DNA of 64,000 nt from Caballeronia arationis (lineage in GTDB: Bacteria > Pseudomonadota > Gammaproteobacteria > Burkholderiales > Burkholderiaceae): contig NZ_FCOG02000011.1 in NCBI RefSeq assembly GCF_001544975.2, positions 79,741 to 143,740 of the forward strand, given 5' to 3'. Below are positions 40,072-48,490 of this stretch, piece by piece. The translations under genes were made by a program, and so were the position numbers. A model generated the notes under the pieces. That model was given only the letters and a program-made list of their open reading frames with translations. It made no database searches and was not told the origin of the DNA. Position 1 is the first letter of the stretch. The number at the start of each line of letters is the position of its first letter.

Positions 40072-42039
40072 ATGGCAGTCAACCACACTGGCAACAAGCA
40101 AGGCGCAGCAGCAGAAACCTCGATGGCCGCAGCATTCAGCCGCCAGCAAGACCAACCTGCGCAACAGCCGCAGCAGCAAGCCGCTGCGAGCGCCGCACAG
40201 CGGCCGATTCAGCGCACCCGTCTGTCGGATATCGGCAGCCTCTCGCGCGCGGCAATGGGCCGCAACCCGCAGAGCGAAGTCATCACGAAGCTCAGCAAGG
40301 CGCTCGAAGTAGCGTTCGCTGGCATCGACAAGAGCTACGAAGTCACGCTCATCCCGATCGACTACAACAACACGAAGTCGCTGGTCAAGTCGGTCATCGT
40401 CGTCGCCATGCGCGATCTGGTGAACAAGGAAACGGGCGTGGCGTGCCACACCCTCATCCTGGAAGGCTCGAGCGAGCCGCTGCAGGTCGGCTACCAGATG
40501 ATCAACAACCAGAACGTCGAAATTCTGCGTGTGAGTGGCGACTACAACAACAAGACGCTGTCGGACGAAGTCCTGAGCGCCGTGGCGCGCACGTTCGCCG
40601 GCATGCCGATCTGGCCGGTGGATGCATGCGTGGTGCCGCGCGACTTCAACGTCGAAGACCCGACGCTGGTTCACGAGCTGGCAGCGAATGCTGCGACGGC
40701 TTGCCAGACCGAACTCGAAGTTCGTCAGCCGGGCGGCTTCCAAGACGTGGACCTCGGCACCGTCGAGCATGAGAACTCGCTGACCGTTCAGCCGACGTTC
40801 GGCAACGGTCAGTCGCGTGACATGGTCGGCGCGCCGGTTCGCTCCGACATCGTCATCGACTTCCGCGCAGGCGGCCAGGAAATCCCGGGTCAGCAAGGCG
40901 AGACGCAACGCGTGAAGCAAATCTCGCGCATCAGCGGCTACATGGACCTCTTGTGGGCGCCGACCGAGCAGCAGACGCAACGTTTCGATCCGTGGGTTCA
41001 GCAAACGGCTCAGGCGTCGTCGCCCGACGAGTTCAAGCGTTACCGCCCGCGTTTCGTGATGACCGATCTCGAGTCGGTGCAGCTACTCACGATCCCGGCG
41101 CAACTCCTGGCGCTCGTGACGGCATTCACGCTGGCTGAGAACAACGCATGGGTCGAAGCATTCCGTCCGGCTCCGATGAACAACAGCGCGGAAGTGGACT
41201 GGAAGGACATCGGTGCGATCGGCATCGAAGCCAACTTCGAGAAGAACCAGAATGGCTTCGGTTCGCGCGTGGACACGAAGTCGGACGCGTTCCAGCGTGT
41301 TCAAGGTCAGGCAGGCGATCACCTCCTGCGTCTGGTCGGTTCGGTCATCACGCCGAAGCTGCTCCTCTCGCTGGACGTGCCCGAGTGCGGTCCGCAGACC
41401 TGGTTCAACGGCATCTTCGCAGCAGCCGCTGAGCTGAACGGCAACAACTGGCAGAAGGCGAATGAAATCATCATCCGTGCAGCGAACGTGCTCACGCATG
41501 GCAACTTCAGCCGCTACTTCCAGGCCGGCGCGCGTGTGGCGTCCGACGAATTCAACCGCATCCACCTGGGTTGGTACGTCGACCGTCATGGCGTGAAGCG
41601 CGATCTGCGCGATGTCGATTACCTGGCCGTGCTCAACATGGTCGGCGATCGCGATCCGGAAGTCGCACGCGAATGGTCGGACTCGTTCGCTCGCACCAAC
41701 CTGGATCTGCAAGTCCGTCTGGCGAAGCGCAAGCAGATCATCGAAGGCGTCCTCGGCAAGAACAATGTCGAGTTCACCGGCTTCGCACGCCGCGTGACCT
41801 TCGAACCGGCGTTCATCGTCGCGCTGCTCAACGCGTGCAAGGACACGGGCCTCTCGGTTCGCACCATTGCACCGATGACCGATCTGAACCAGTACGAGCG
41901 CGCGGTCAACCCGTACGCGATGTCGGCTGGTCTGGACACGTCTTCGCTGAACGGTTCGGTGTTCAACCGCGGCTTTGGGCATCAGCAGCAACAGCAGCAT
42001 GGCGCCCGCGCTGGCTTCAGCCGCTGGTCCCAGCAGTAA
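40072..42039 (+). CDS. chmA: Chimallin, phage-nucleus shell protein (ChmA, phiKZ gp54-like)
   Basis: 655 aa, near the about 600-630 aa of known chimallins. A disordered Gln/Ala-rich N-terminal arm (about residues 1-45) precedes a long alpha/beta body. The flexible C-terminal tail is Asn/Gly/Gln-rich and ends RAGFSRWSQQ. These fit the arm-NTD-CTD-tail plan that lets chimallin tile into a sheet. Gene order is decisive: in phiKZ gp54 (chimallin) lies just before gp55, the beta' N-half with the DFDGD motif, exactly as here. An early motif precedes it and codon bias is extreme, as for the most abundant early protein. It encloses viral DNA and excludes host nucleases. Confidence 0.8.
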   Translation: MAVNHTGNKQGAAAETSMAAAFSRQQDQPAQQPQQQAAASAAQRPIQRTRLSDIGSLSRAAMGRNPQSEVITKLSKALEVAFAGIDKSYEVTLIPIDYNNTKSLVKSVIVVAMRDLVNKETGVACHTLILEGSSEPLQVGYQMINNQNVEILRVSGDYNNKTLSDEVLSAVARTFAGMPIWPVDACVVPRDFNVEDPTLVHELAANAATACQTELEVRQPGGFQDVDLGTVEHENSLTVQPTFGNGQSRDMVGAPVRSDIVIDFRAGGQEIPGQQGETQRVKQISRISGYMDLLWAPTEQQTQRFDPWVQQTAQASSPDEFKRYRPRFVMTDLESVQLLTIPAQLLALVTAFTLAENNAWVEAFRPAPMNNSAEVDWKDIGAIGIEANFEKNQNGFGSRVDTKSDAFQRVQGQAGDHLLRLVGSVITPKLLLSLDVPECGPQTWFNGIFAAAAELNGNNWQKANEIIIRAANVLTHGNFSRYFQAGARVASDEFNRIHLGWYVDRHGVKRDLRDVDYLAVLNMVGDRDPEVAREWSDSFARTNLDLQVRLAKRKQIIEGVLGKNNVEFTGFARRVTFEPAFIVALLNACKDTGLSVRTIAPMTDLNQYERAVNPYAMSAGLDTSSLNGSVFNRGFGHQQQQQHGARAGFSRWSQQ

Positions 42040-42081
42040 GCAGTAGCGTCTGCGCCTCGCTCACGCGGGGTGCAGTTGAGC

Positions 42082-42127
42082 GGAGGGGGCGAAAGCCCTC
42101 TCCCCTCCTTTTATGCCGTTTTTTTTT
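42082..42127 (+). terminator. Terminator after chimallin
   Basis: 9-bp stem 42082-42090 with 42095-42103, GAAA loop, then TTTTATGCCG followed by nine T. Same hairpin-TTATGCCG module as elsewhere. Confidence 0.85.
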
Positions 42128-42173
42128 GGTTCATGGACGCGGATCGACCACCGCGCGCAATAAGAGAAAGAAG

Positions 42174-42296
42174 ATGAATGCTTGGTTGTTGTTTGGTGCA
42201 GCTTGGTTGGTGTTGGCAGTTTCGCTTGCGTGGCTTCTTCGCGGCACCTCCTCGAACATCGCGCTGCCCGAGGAGGAAAGGTCGGTGCAGACGTAA
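42174..42296 (+). CDS. 40-aa single-pass membrane protein next to chimallin
   Basis: ATG 42174 after AAGAGAAAGAAG, a weak Shine-Dalgarno. One transmembrane helix (AWLLFGAAWLVLAVSLAWLL, residues 3-22) and a short acidic tail (PEEERSVQT). It lies between the chimallin terminator and the early motif of the beta' subunit, so it would be a separate, perhaps late, transcript from the TTATGCCG element. Function unknown. Confidence 0.5.
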   Translation: MNAWLLFGAAWLVLAVSLAWLLRGTSSNIALPEEERSVQT

Positions 42297-42341
42297 GCAC
42301 CGCGTGTGACGCCGGTTTCCTAGACGGTTGAAACGAAACTT

Positions 42342-42358
42342 GGCGATATATCACTACC
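42342..42358 (+). promoter_or_regulatory. Early-promoter motif upstream of the beta' N-half
   Basis: GGCGATATATCACTACC; about 105 bp upstream of GTG 42462. Same core as at 25024 and 50017. Confidence 0.7.
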
Positions 42359-42461
42359 GCGAATAGATTGCAGGGCGATTTTTATTTCCCCAGGCAATCG
42401 TAAGAAGCACCGCAGCAAAACGATCCCCAATCAAGCAGTTGCACCAAGCAAGGAGAACACG

Positions 42462-43988
42462 GTGGGCGTATTCCTCCAACTCGTGAACCAAGACGAAGTG
42501 TTCAATCACTTCTCGTCGAAGGAACCGATCATCATCAACGACCTCTCGGACACGTCCGAAGAGGAAAAAGAACACATCTACAACCTGATCTTCACGAAGT
42601 ACGATCTGATCAACTCGGATCTGCTCTCGAACATCCCCGCATGCGACTGCGGCAACACGGTCGGCGTCGACAAGCTCGGCGACGGGAAGTACATCAAGGC
42701 TGTCGTGTGTCCGGACTGCCACACCGAGGTGACAGCACCGCATCAGCGCGATCTCGAGCCCTTGATCTGGCTGCGTGCACCGAACGGCGTTACCGCGCTG
42801 ATCAATCCGACGGTCTGGACGATGATCGCAGAGCGCTTCGAGAAGAGCAACTTCGACGTGATGCGCTGGATCGTGGACGTGAATTACAAGCCGGCTGTGA
42901 AGGAGCCGCCTGTGATGGAGTACATCCGCAAGTCAAACATCCCGCGCGGCTACAACCATTTCGTCGAGAACTTTGATCAGATCATGGACTTCATGTTCAA
43001 TCTGAAGTTCTACAGCAAGAAAAAGCTCGCCCCGCTTAAGCAGCTGCTGCAGGAACAGCGCGATTGCGTCTTCTCGAAATACATGCCGCTGCCGAACCGT
43101 TCGCTGCTCGTGCTCGAAGACACGAACCACGGCTCTTACACGGACGCGACCGCACCTGTTGCTGTGGATGCGATCCTGATGATGGTCGGCATTGACGCGC
43201 CGCTCTCTGTCCACTCCGAGCGAGTGAAGGAGAACCGCACGATCAAGATGATCATCCAGACGGCGCAGTATTACGACGAGACGATGCGCACGGTGTTGGC
43301 GAAGAAGGAAGGCATCTTCCGTAAGCACGTGTACGGCACGCGAGCCCACTTCAGCTTCCGCGCAGTGATCAGCTCGCTCACGGATCGCCACGACTACGAC
43401 GAAGTCCACATTCCGTGGGGAATCGGGATCGCGGTGTTCGAACTGCATCTGAAGAACCGCATGATGCGCCAAGGCATGACGCCGTCCGAAGCGGATGCGT
43501 ACCTGTTGGACCATGCAGCGAAGTACTGCCCGATGCTGGACCAGATGTTCCGCGACTTCATCGAGCGTTCGCCGTACAAGGGCGTACCGATCGTGCTGCA
43601 ACGCAATCCGTCGCTGGCGCGTTCGTCGGCACAGGCCATGTTCATCACGAAGGTGAAGAACGAGCCCGCGATCCCGACGATCTCGATGAGCATTCTGTCG
43701 GTGGTCGGCTTCAACGCGGACTTTGACGGCGACCAGCTCAACGCGACGCTGTCGCTCGACTTCGTGACGGCCGAGGAGCTGTATCGACTGGCACCGCATC
43801 AGAGCGTGTTCGACATGAACGCGCCGCGTACGGTGTCGCGCAATCTGTCGATGCCGAAGACCGTGATCGCGACGATCAGCAACTGGATCCACTGGGACGA
43901 ACCGGAGCAAGCCGACCCGGAAGTCTTGCGTCGTATGGCAGCCATTCCCGAAGCCGCTCCGGTGGAACCGGTTTCGGCCGTTCATTAA
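42462..43988 (+). CDS. Non-virion RNA polymerase beta' N-terminal half (phiKZ gp55-like)
   Basis: GTG 42462 follows AAGGAG. A zinc ribbon near the N-terminus uses C61, C63, C83 and C86 (CDCG...CPDC). The catalytic magnesium loop is intact: NADFDGDQ at residues 418-425, with D420, D422 and D424. Upstream RNPSLARSSAQAMF resembles the R..P.LHR..i.a region that precedes this loop in beta'. 508 aa. With the halves at 55248 and 57550 and the 50073 protein it forms the phage-encoded non-virion RNAP, which reads late genes in the phage nucleus. Beta N-half (phiKZ gp123-like) is not in this window. Confidence 0.92.
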   Translation: MGVFLQLVNQDEVFNHFSSKEPIIINDLSDTSEEEKEHIYNLIFTKYDLINSDLLSNIPACDCGNTVGVDKLGDGKYIKAVVCPDCHTEVTAPHQRDLEPLIWLRAPNGVTALINPTVWTMIAERFEKSNFDVMRWIVDVNYKPAVKEPPVMEYIRKSNIPRGYNHFVENFDQIMDFMFNLKFYSKKKLAPLKQLLQEQRDCVFSKYMPLPNRSLLVLEDTNHGSYTDATAPVAVDAILMMVGIDAPLSVHSERVKENRTIKMIIQTAQYYDETMRTVLAKKEGIFRKHVYGTRAHFSFRAVISSLTDRHDYDEVHIPWGIGIAVFELHLKNRMMRQGMTPSEADAYLLDHAAKYCPMLDQMFRDFIERSPYKGVPIVLQRNPSLARSSAQAMFITKVKNEPAIPTISMSILSVVGFNADFDGDQLNATLSLDFVTAEELYRLAPHQSVFDMNAPRTVSRNLSMPKTVIATISNWIHWDEPEQADPEVLRRMAAIPEAAPVEPVSAVH

Positions 43989-44001
43989 CGCGAGGTGAGA
44001 A

Positions 44002-44622
44002 ATGGTAATGGTCGTTCAGGGTAATACCCAGACGTTCAACAGTCTCGTGTATGGCGCTCAAAAACACCCGGGCACCCTCGCGTTTCTGGAGAACCAGGTC
44101 CAGCAGTTCAGTGGAGCACTGACCGAGTTCGGTCAGGCATTCTTCAACTCGGCGAAGCATCTCTACGACAGCTTCAACAGTTCGGAAGCGATCCGCATTG
44201 CGCGGGCAGCGACGCGCAAATTCGACAGCCTCTTCATGAGCGACAAGATCCAGACCATCTGGGATCTGGGCAGGCTGCAACATGCCCCGCTCACGATGCA
44301 GCGCTGGATCATGGCGCAGGAAGATGTGCGTACGCTCTATCACCAGCAGCGTTGCGATGGCTATTCGCAGACGTATTGCGACGTCGAGCCGGGTCGTCGT
44401 GGTGTTGAGCAGTACGACTGGCGCCGCATTCATCACGGCGTGGTGCAGGACACGGAAGACGGTGGCTGGGTCGTTCACCACTATCTCGACGAGATTCACG
44501 AAGGCGATCGCGAACTGGAGTTTGAGGAGAAGGCAGACGTCCTCAACACCCACGACGTGATCCGCGCGTATGTCGAGATGGGTCAGGACGATCCGACCTC
44601 GAAGTGGAACGAAAGGCTCTAA
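44002..44622 (+). CDS. Conserved phiKZ-type protein of unknown function (206 aa)
   Basis: GAGG upstream; ATG 44002 or 44008 both possible. Helical N-terminal two thirds (LENQVQQFSGALTEFGQAFF; SSEAIRIARAATRKFDSLFM) and an acidic end (YLDEIHEGDRELEFEEKADV). Starts 14 bp after the beta' N-half and is probably co-transcribed with it. In phiKZ the gene after gp55 is also a small unknown. Structural or nucleus-related roles cannot be distinguished. Confidence 0.65.
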   Translation: MVMVVQGNTQTFNSLVYGAQKHPGTLAFLENQVQQFSGALTEFGQAFFNSAKHLYDSFNSSEAIRIARAATRKFDSLFMSDKIQTIWDLGRLQHAPLTMQRWIMAQEDVRTLYHQQRCDGYSQTYCDVEPGRRGVEQYDWRRIHHGVVQDTEDGGWVVHHYLDEIHEGDRELEFEEKADVLNTHDVIRAYVEMGQDDPTSKWNERL

Positions 44623-44631
44623 GAAACGACG

Positions 44632-44690
44632 CCCGGGAGATGAAGGTCTTCCGGGTCTCCTTTCGTATTCCTTTCTTTTTTGCTTGGTCG
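44632..44690 (+). terminator. Hairpin and T-rich stretch after the 44002 gene
   Basis: GGAGA (44636-44640) pairs with TCTCC (44656-44660), with a competing CCCGG/CCGGG pairing inside; T-rich TTTCGTATTCCTTTCTTTTTT follows. GATTTTATGTC near 44712 carries a TATG core before the next gene. Confidence 0.6.
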
Positions 44691-44744
44691 AACGGTATCG
44701 ATCGGCAGATTTTATGTCTCCCTTAGATACTGTGAGTCCCAATC

Positions 44745-45179
44745 ATGCCAACTCCCGTGCCGTCTCTGTCTACTGCTGGCTGGGTCGTATCCCCGCAGCA
44801 GAAAGCCGACTTGTTGATGGCGCACATCTACGAGTCGATGAACAACCAGACGTACATGTACCCCGGCAACATCACCAGCATTCAGTATGTGATCGAGAAG
44901 CACGCTGGTGACATCCCCGGCACGTGTCAGGCGATTCAGGTCGCGATGGAAACGTACCTGCAGCGCTACTACGACGACGCGACCGTCCAAGTCGCGAGCG
45001 ACAACAGCGACGGGACCAGTCTCGTGACGCTGATGGTTTACGCGCAGGTCACCGAGGACGGAGTGACGTACCCGTATTCGGGACTCATCCAGGCAAGTAA
45101 TTCCAAGTTCATCAAAGCCGTGAATTTGAACAACACCGGAAAGTCGGTAGCGGCCAACGTCATCCAACAAGCATCATGA
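44745..45179 (+). CDS. Conserved phage protein, possible baseplate component (144 aa)
   Basis: Begins MPTPVPSLSTAGWVVSPQQK. The LSTAGWV...KADLLMAHIY start followed by SIQYVIEKHAGD and a strand-rich end is familiar from a small family of large-phage virion-cluster proteins with no assigned function. A TATG core at 44712 suggests late expression. Its stop overlaps the next ATG (ATGA at 45176), so the two are coupled. Confidence 0.6.
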   Translation: MPTPVPSLSTAGWVVSPQQKADLLMAHIYESMNNQTYMYPGNITSIQYVIEKHAGDIPGTCQAIQVAMETYLQRYYDDATVQVASDNSDGTSLVTLMVYAQVTEDGVTYPYSGLIQASNSKFIKAVNLNNTGKSVAANVIQQAS

Positions 45180-45778
45180 TTTCCGACATCAAACCCATCA
45201 CGCCTCCGGGCCCCGCGTTCGAAGAAGTGCCCACGCCGAATAAGACGCCGGGCTGGTTGGAAAGCCTATTTCGCCAGATCAACAAATCGATCCTCGACGT
45301 CGTGCATTTCGCGCAACACGAATATCTCGACTACCGCAAGCTTCCGCATGCCCTGAAGACTAGTGAAGTCCTGACCAAGCCGCAACTGCAGCAGGACCGT
45401 ACGATCATCGTTCAGACGGTGTTCCCGATCGCGACGGAGAACTGTTTCGTGGTTGTCTACACACCGGTCTTCGAAAATGGCGAAGACGCGATGCTGGGTC
45501 AGCAGCCCGACGACGTCGCGGTCGTCGACTTCAAGCTCTTCTGTTATCAGGAGCGCGGCCGCTTCGTCTACGAGAACGTCCCGCAAACCCCAACGCCCCC
45601 CGTTGCTGCGGAACTCAAGCGCCAGGCGCATGCACTGGGATTGCGCAACATGCAGTTCCTGTACTTCACCGTGCTCACGCCGAACGTGGTCGAGGCCTTC
45701 GACGATCCGAACGGCTACAGCAAGCCGCAAGCGAAAGTCACCGAAGTCTCTGACGGTCCGACGCCCGCAGCCGACTAA
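45176..45778 (+). CDS. Unknown protein, coupled to the 44745 gene (200 aa)
   Basis: ATG 45176 overlaps the previous TGA. Proline-rich N-terminus (IKPITPPGPAFEEVPTPNKT), a helix, then a beta-rich domain (IIVQTVFPIATENCFVVVYT; DVAVVDFKLFCYQERGRFVY). No membrane segment or catalytic motif. Coupled to the 144-aa gene, so the two products probably act together. Function unknown. Confidence 0.6.
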   Translation: MISDIKPITPPGPAFEEVPTPNKTPGWLESLFRQINKSILDVVHFAQHEYLDYRKLPHALKTSEVLTKPQLQQDRTIIVQTVFPIATENCFVVVYTPVFENGEDAMLGQQPDDVAVVDFKLFCYQERGRFVYENVPQTPTPPVAAELKRQAHALGLRNMQFLYFTVLTPNVVEAFDDPNGYSKPQAKVTEVSDGPTPAAD

Positions 45779-45789
45779 GGAGTCTGCGT

Positions 45790-46419
45790 ATGAACCAGCC
45801 CGCGAACAAGTTTCAAGCAGCACGCGCTCGTGTAACGTACGGACGCGAAGAGGGCCAGTCGAACTTCATCAATACGATCGCGGCGAGTCTCAACGCCATC
45901 GCTTCGGAAGATGTCGCGCGCCTGCCGGAGGATCTCTTCTCGAAAGTCTTCCTGCCGCTTCTCGCCGGCGACGCGGAACTCCCGCACAAAGTCACGGTTG
46001 CCGACTGGATCTCGATTGCTGGCACGCCGTACAAGTCCGTCGACGTGTTTGAACCGGCGACCGACAAGGTGCTTTTCCGGGTGCCACCCCTGTTTGACTA
46101 TCAGGGTGTGAACCCGGTCCGCGACCCAGCGGACCGGCGGCTAACGCCGATTCAGGATGTCGTCAAGCTGGCGGATCAGTACTCCCACCTGCACCCGATG
46201 GCGGGCGTGAATTATTTGCGCAACGTTTTGGGTCAGCGCGCGACGCTCATGAACACGAGCGACAAGCTCCGCAAACACGCTGCCGCGTGGAACGAGATCC
46301 TGACGCGGTACGGTCGCCCTCCTCTCTTCGCAGCGGAACAAGCACCGGCCGCTGCTCCCGCGCAAGCGTCGGGAACGGCACCCACACAGGGAGAAGAGCC
46401 CGAGTATGAGGACTTCTGA
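45790..46419 (+). CDS. Unknown protein (209 aa)
   Basis: AAGGAG precedes ATG 45790. Helical N-terminal half (NFINTIAASLNAIASEDVAR; PEDLFSKVFLPLLAGDAELP) and a disordered Ala/Pro/Gln tail ending EEPEYEDF. The next gene begins inside its 3' end (14-bp overlap). It may belong with the SbcD-like nuclease. Function unknown. Confidence 0.6.
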   Translation: MNQPANKFQAARARVTYGREEGQSNFINTIAASLNAIASEDVARLPEDLFSKVFLPLLAGDAELPHKVTVADWISIAGTPYKSVDVFEPATDKVLFRVPPLFDYQGVNPVRDPADRRLTPIQDVVKLADQYSHLHPMAGVNYLRNVLGQRATLMNTSDKLRKHAAAWNEILTRYGRPPLFAAEQAPAAAPAQASGTAPTQGEEPEYEDF

Positions 46420-47524
46420 CCTCAAAGTTGCCACCGTCAGTGATATTCATCTCGGCGCTAAGCGCACACCGACGCGTGACATCATCAAGAACTTGAAGGC
46501 CGCCTTCCCGGATAACGAGGAGACGGCCGAACTCGACATGATCTGCCTCGTAGGGGACGTGTTCGATACGTTGTTGTCGTTGAATGACGAAGATTTGGTA
46601 GAGATCGATTTCTGGATCGCTCACCTGCTGCGCCTGTGCAAAAAGCACGACATCGTGCTCTACGTCCTCGAGGGGACGCCGAGTCACGACTGGCGCCAGT
46701 CGGAGCGGTTCGTCTCTATCAATGAGATCGCAGGCATTGGCGCTAATCTCAAATATGTTAAAGACATTTCCGTCGAGTACGAACCCTCCCTGGACATCTG
46801 GGTTGGGTTCGTACCCGACGAGAGTGCGCCGACAACAGACCAAACTCTTAGCCAAATCTACGACCTGCTCCGAGCCAAAGGACTCGAACAGGTAGATCTG
46901 ATGTTCATGCACGGGCAATTCGAATATCAGCTCCCGCCCCACGTCAAAGCACAGAAGCATGACTCGGAAGCGTATCTCCGGATCACGCGCATGGGCGTCT
47001 TCATCGGACACGTCCATATCCAGTCGACCTACAAGTGGATCTACGCCCAAGGTTCCTTCGATCGTCTCGGTCACGGTGAAGAAGAGCCGAAGGGACATTT
47101 CCGCGCGACCTTCCATCCGAACGGCGATCGCGATGTCGTGTTCGTCGAGAACGCTGGTGCCCGCAAATTCATCACGGTGTACTGCATGCACATGTCGGTC
47201 GAGGACTCGCTGCTCGAAATCGAGCGCCGCGTGAAGCACCTGCCCGATAACTCGGCGGTCCGTTTGGAGGCGAACTACGACCATCCGCTGTTCGCGGACA
47301 TGGATGCGCTAATGCGGATCTATCCGCAGTTCGTCTGGAGCAAGAACCCGAAAGACGCGGACGAAGTGGAGGAGCCCGCGCTTGAAGAGGGAACGGTGGA
47401 GTTCGTGCCTATCACGATCACACGCGAAAACATTGTCGAGCTACTCTCCGAGCGCCTGCAATCCATGGGCGTCTCGGCGGACATGATCGCCATTGCACAA
47501 ACAAAAATCGATGAGGTGAGGTGA
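46406..47524 (+). CDS. SbcD/Mre11/T4 gp47-like metallophosphoesterase nuclease subunit
   Basis: 372 aa with the five metallophosphoesterase motifs in order: DIH (D13, H15), GDVFD (D51), a degenerate GTPSHD (H94, D95; normally GNHD), MHGQF (H169) and GHVH (H202, H204). A C-terminal capping domain follows. T4 gp47 and SbcD use this fold as the nuclease of a DNA-end processing complex with an SMC-type ATPase (gp46/SbcC). The N-terminus starts inside the preceding gene. The usual Asn of GNHD is Ser here, which could reduce activity. No SbcC partner is in the window. Expected to process replication or recombination intermediates. Confidence 0.85.
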   Translation: MRTSDLKVATVSDIHLGAKRTPTRDIIKNLKAAFPDNEETAELDMICLVGDVFDTLLSLNDEDLVEIDFWIAHLLRLCKKHDIVLYVLEGTPSHDWRQSERFVSINEIAGIGANLKYVKDISVEYEPSLDIWVGFVPDESAPTTDQTLSQIYDLLRAKGLEQVDLMFMHGQFEYQLPPHVKAQKHDSEAYLRITRMGVFIGHVHIQSTYKWIYAQGSFDRLGHGEEEPKGHFRATFHPNGDRDVVFVENAGARKFITVYCMHMSVEDSLLEIERRVKHLPDNSAVRLEANYDHPLFADMDALMRIYPQFVWSKNPKDADEVEEPALEEGTVEFVPITITRENIVELLSERLQSMGVSADMIAIAQTKIDEVR

Positions 47525-47528
47525 TGGA

Positions 47529-48392
47529 ATGCAGCTGACGAATGCAGGCATTGCCGAGCGTGCTGTTGGTCAGTATCCCCTCTCCGTCGCCACGTCGCTG
47601 GCGATTGAGAGTGCCAACGGAATTCACCCGGAAATCCCGGTGGACTCTCCGCCTATCCTCAAGTACGAGGAGCTGTGGGTCAACGGTAAAACCTTGTTCC
47701 GCAACTTCATTGGTGCGCTCGACAAGGTTACGGCCGGAAGCGTGATACCGGAAGAGATCGCGGCAAACCTTGACGACGAGATGGAGCAGATCAGCCAGAT
47801 CGTCGCCGAGAGCAGCAGTGGTCGCTGCAAGGTCGTGTTCTACGTGAACAACATGACGAATCTCGTCCCGCGCTATCGCTACGCCACCCTGCGTAAGGAC
47901 AACACCCCTAAGCAGATGGAGTACTCGGCCATTCTGAAGAAGACGCTCGCGCTCATGCTGGCTGAAAACAAGACGCGGCCCTTTCCGATCCTGACTTTCG
48001 ATCGTCTGCTCAGCCCACTTCAAGAAGTCACGCCGAAGCTTCTGCTGTTGACGCACGTCGCGTACGACCTGCTCTCGGCTAAAAACTTTCGCAGCGTCAC
48101 GCTGCTGGAATCGCATACGGGACGACTTAAAGACAAAGCGCTCTGGTACACGAAGTACACCAATGGGCGCGACCTGATCATGCTGCCGTTTCGCGAAGAC
48201 CTCATGCAGGTCTTTGGCGATAACGAAACGTTCGTTCCGATGCCGATCAAAGTTCGAAAGGAGGTTATCGAGATTGCCAACCGTTTTCACTGGACGAGCG
48301 TTACAACCACCGACAAGGTGCGCTTGGGACTCGAGTTCATCCAGGATCCCTTCACGCGGGAGACTTTGAAGAACATCGTTACCGGTCAATAG
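47529..48392 (+). CDS. Conserved phiKZ-type protein of unknown function (287 aa)
   Basis: AGGTG before ATG 47529, 4 bp after the nuclease gene, so probably the same message. Mixed alpha/beta (SGRCKVVFYVNNMTNLVPRY; VTPKLLLLTHVAYDLLSAKN), with a basic C-terminal third. Placement between the SbcD-like nuclease and the SSB-like protein suggests a DNA-metabolism role. No motif recognised. Confidence 0.65.
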   Translation: MQLTNAGIAERAVGQYPLSVATSLAIESANGIHPEIPVDSPPILKYEELWVNGKTLFRNFIGALDKVTAGSVIPEEIAANLDDEMEQISQIVAESSSGRCKVVFYVNNMTNLVPRYRYATLRKDNTPKQMEYSAILKKTLALMLAENKTRPFPILTFDRLLSPLQEVTPKLLLLTHVAYDLLSAKNFRSVTLLESHTGRLKDKALWYTKYTNGRDLIMLPFREDLMQVFGDNETFVPMPIKVRKEVIEIANRFHWTSVTTTDKVRLGLEFIQDPFTRETLKNIVTGQ

Positions 48393-48490
48393 GTGCGGGG
48401 AACACGATTCGACTGGGGATTTTTTATTCATCGTGGGTATCGTTTGTCACCCCTTGACAAGCATGCTTAGAACATCGGATTACAAAGAAA

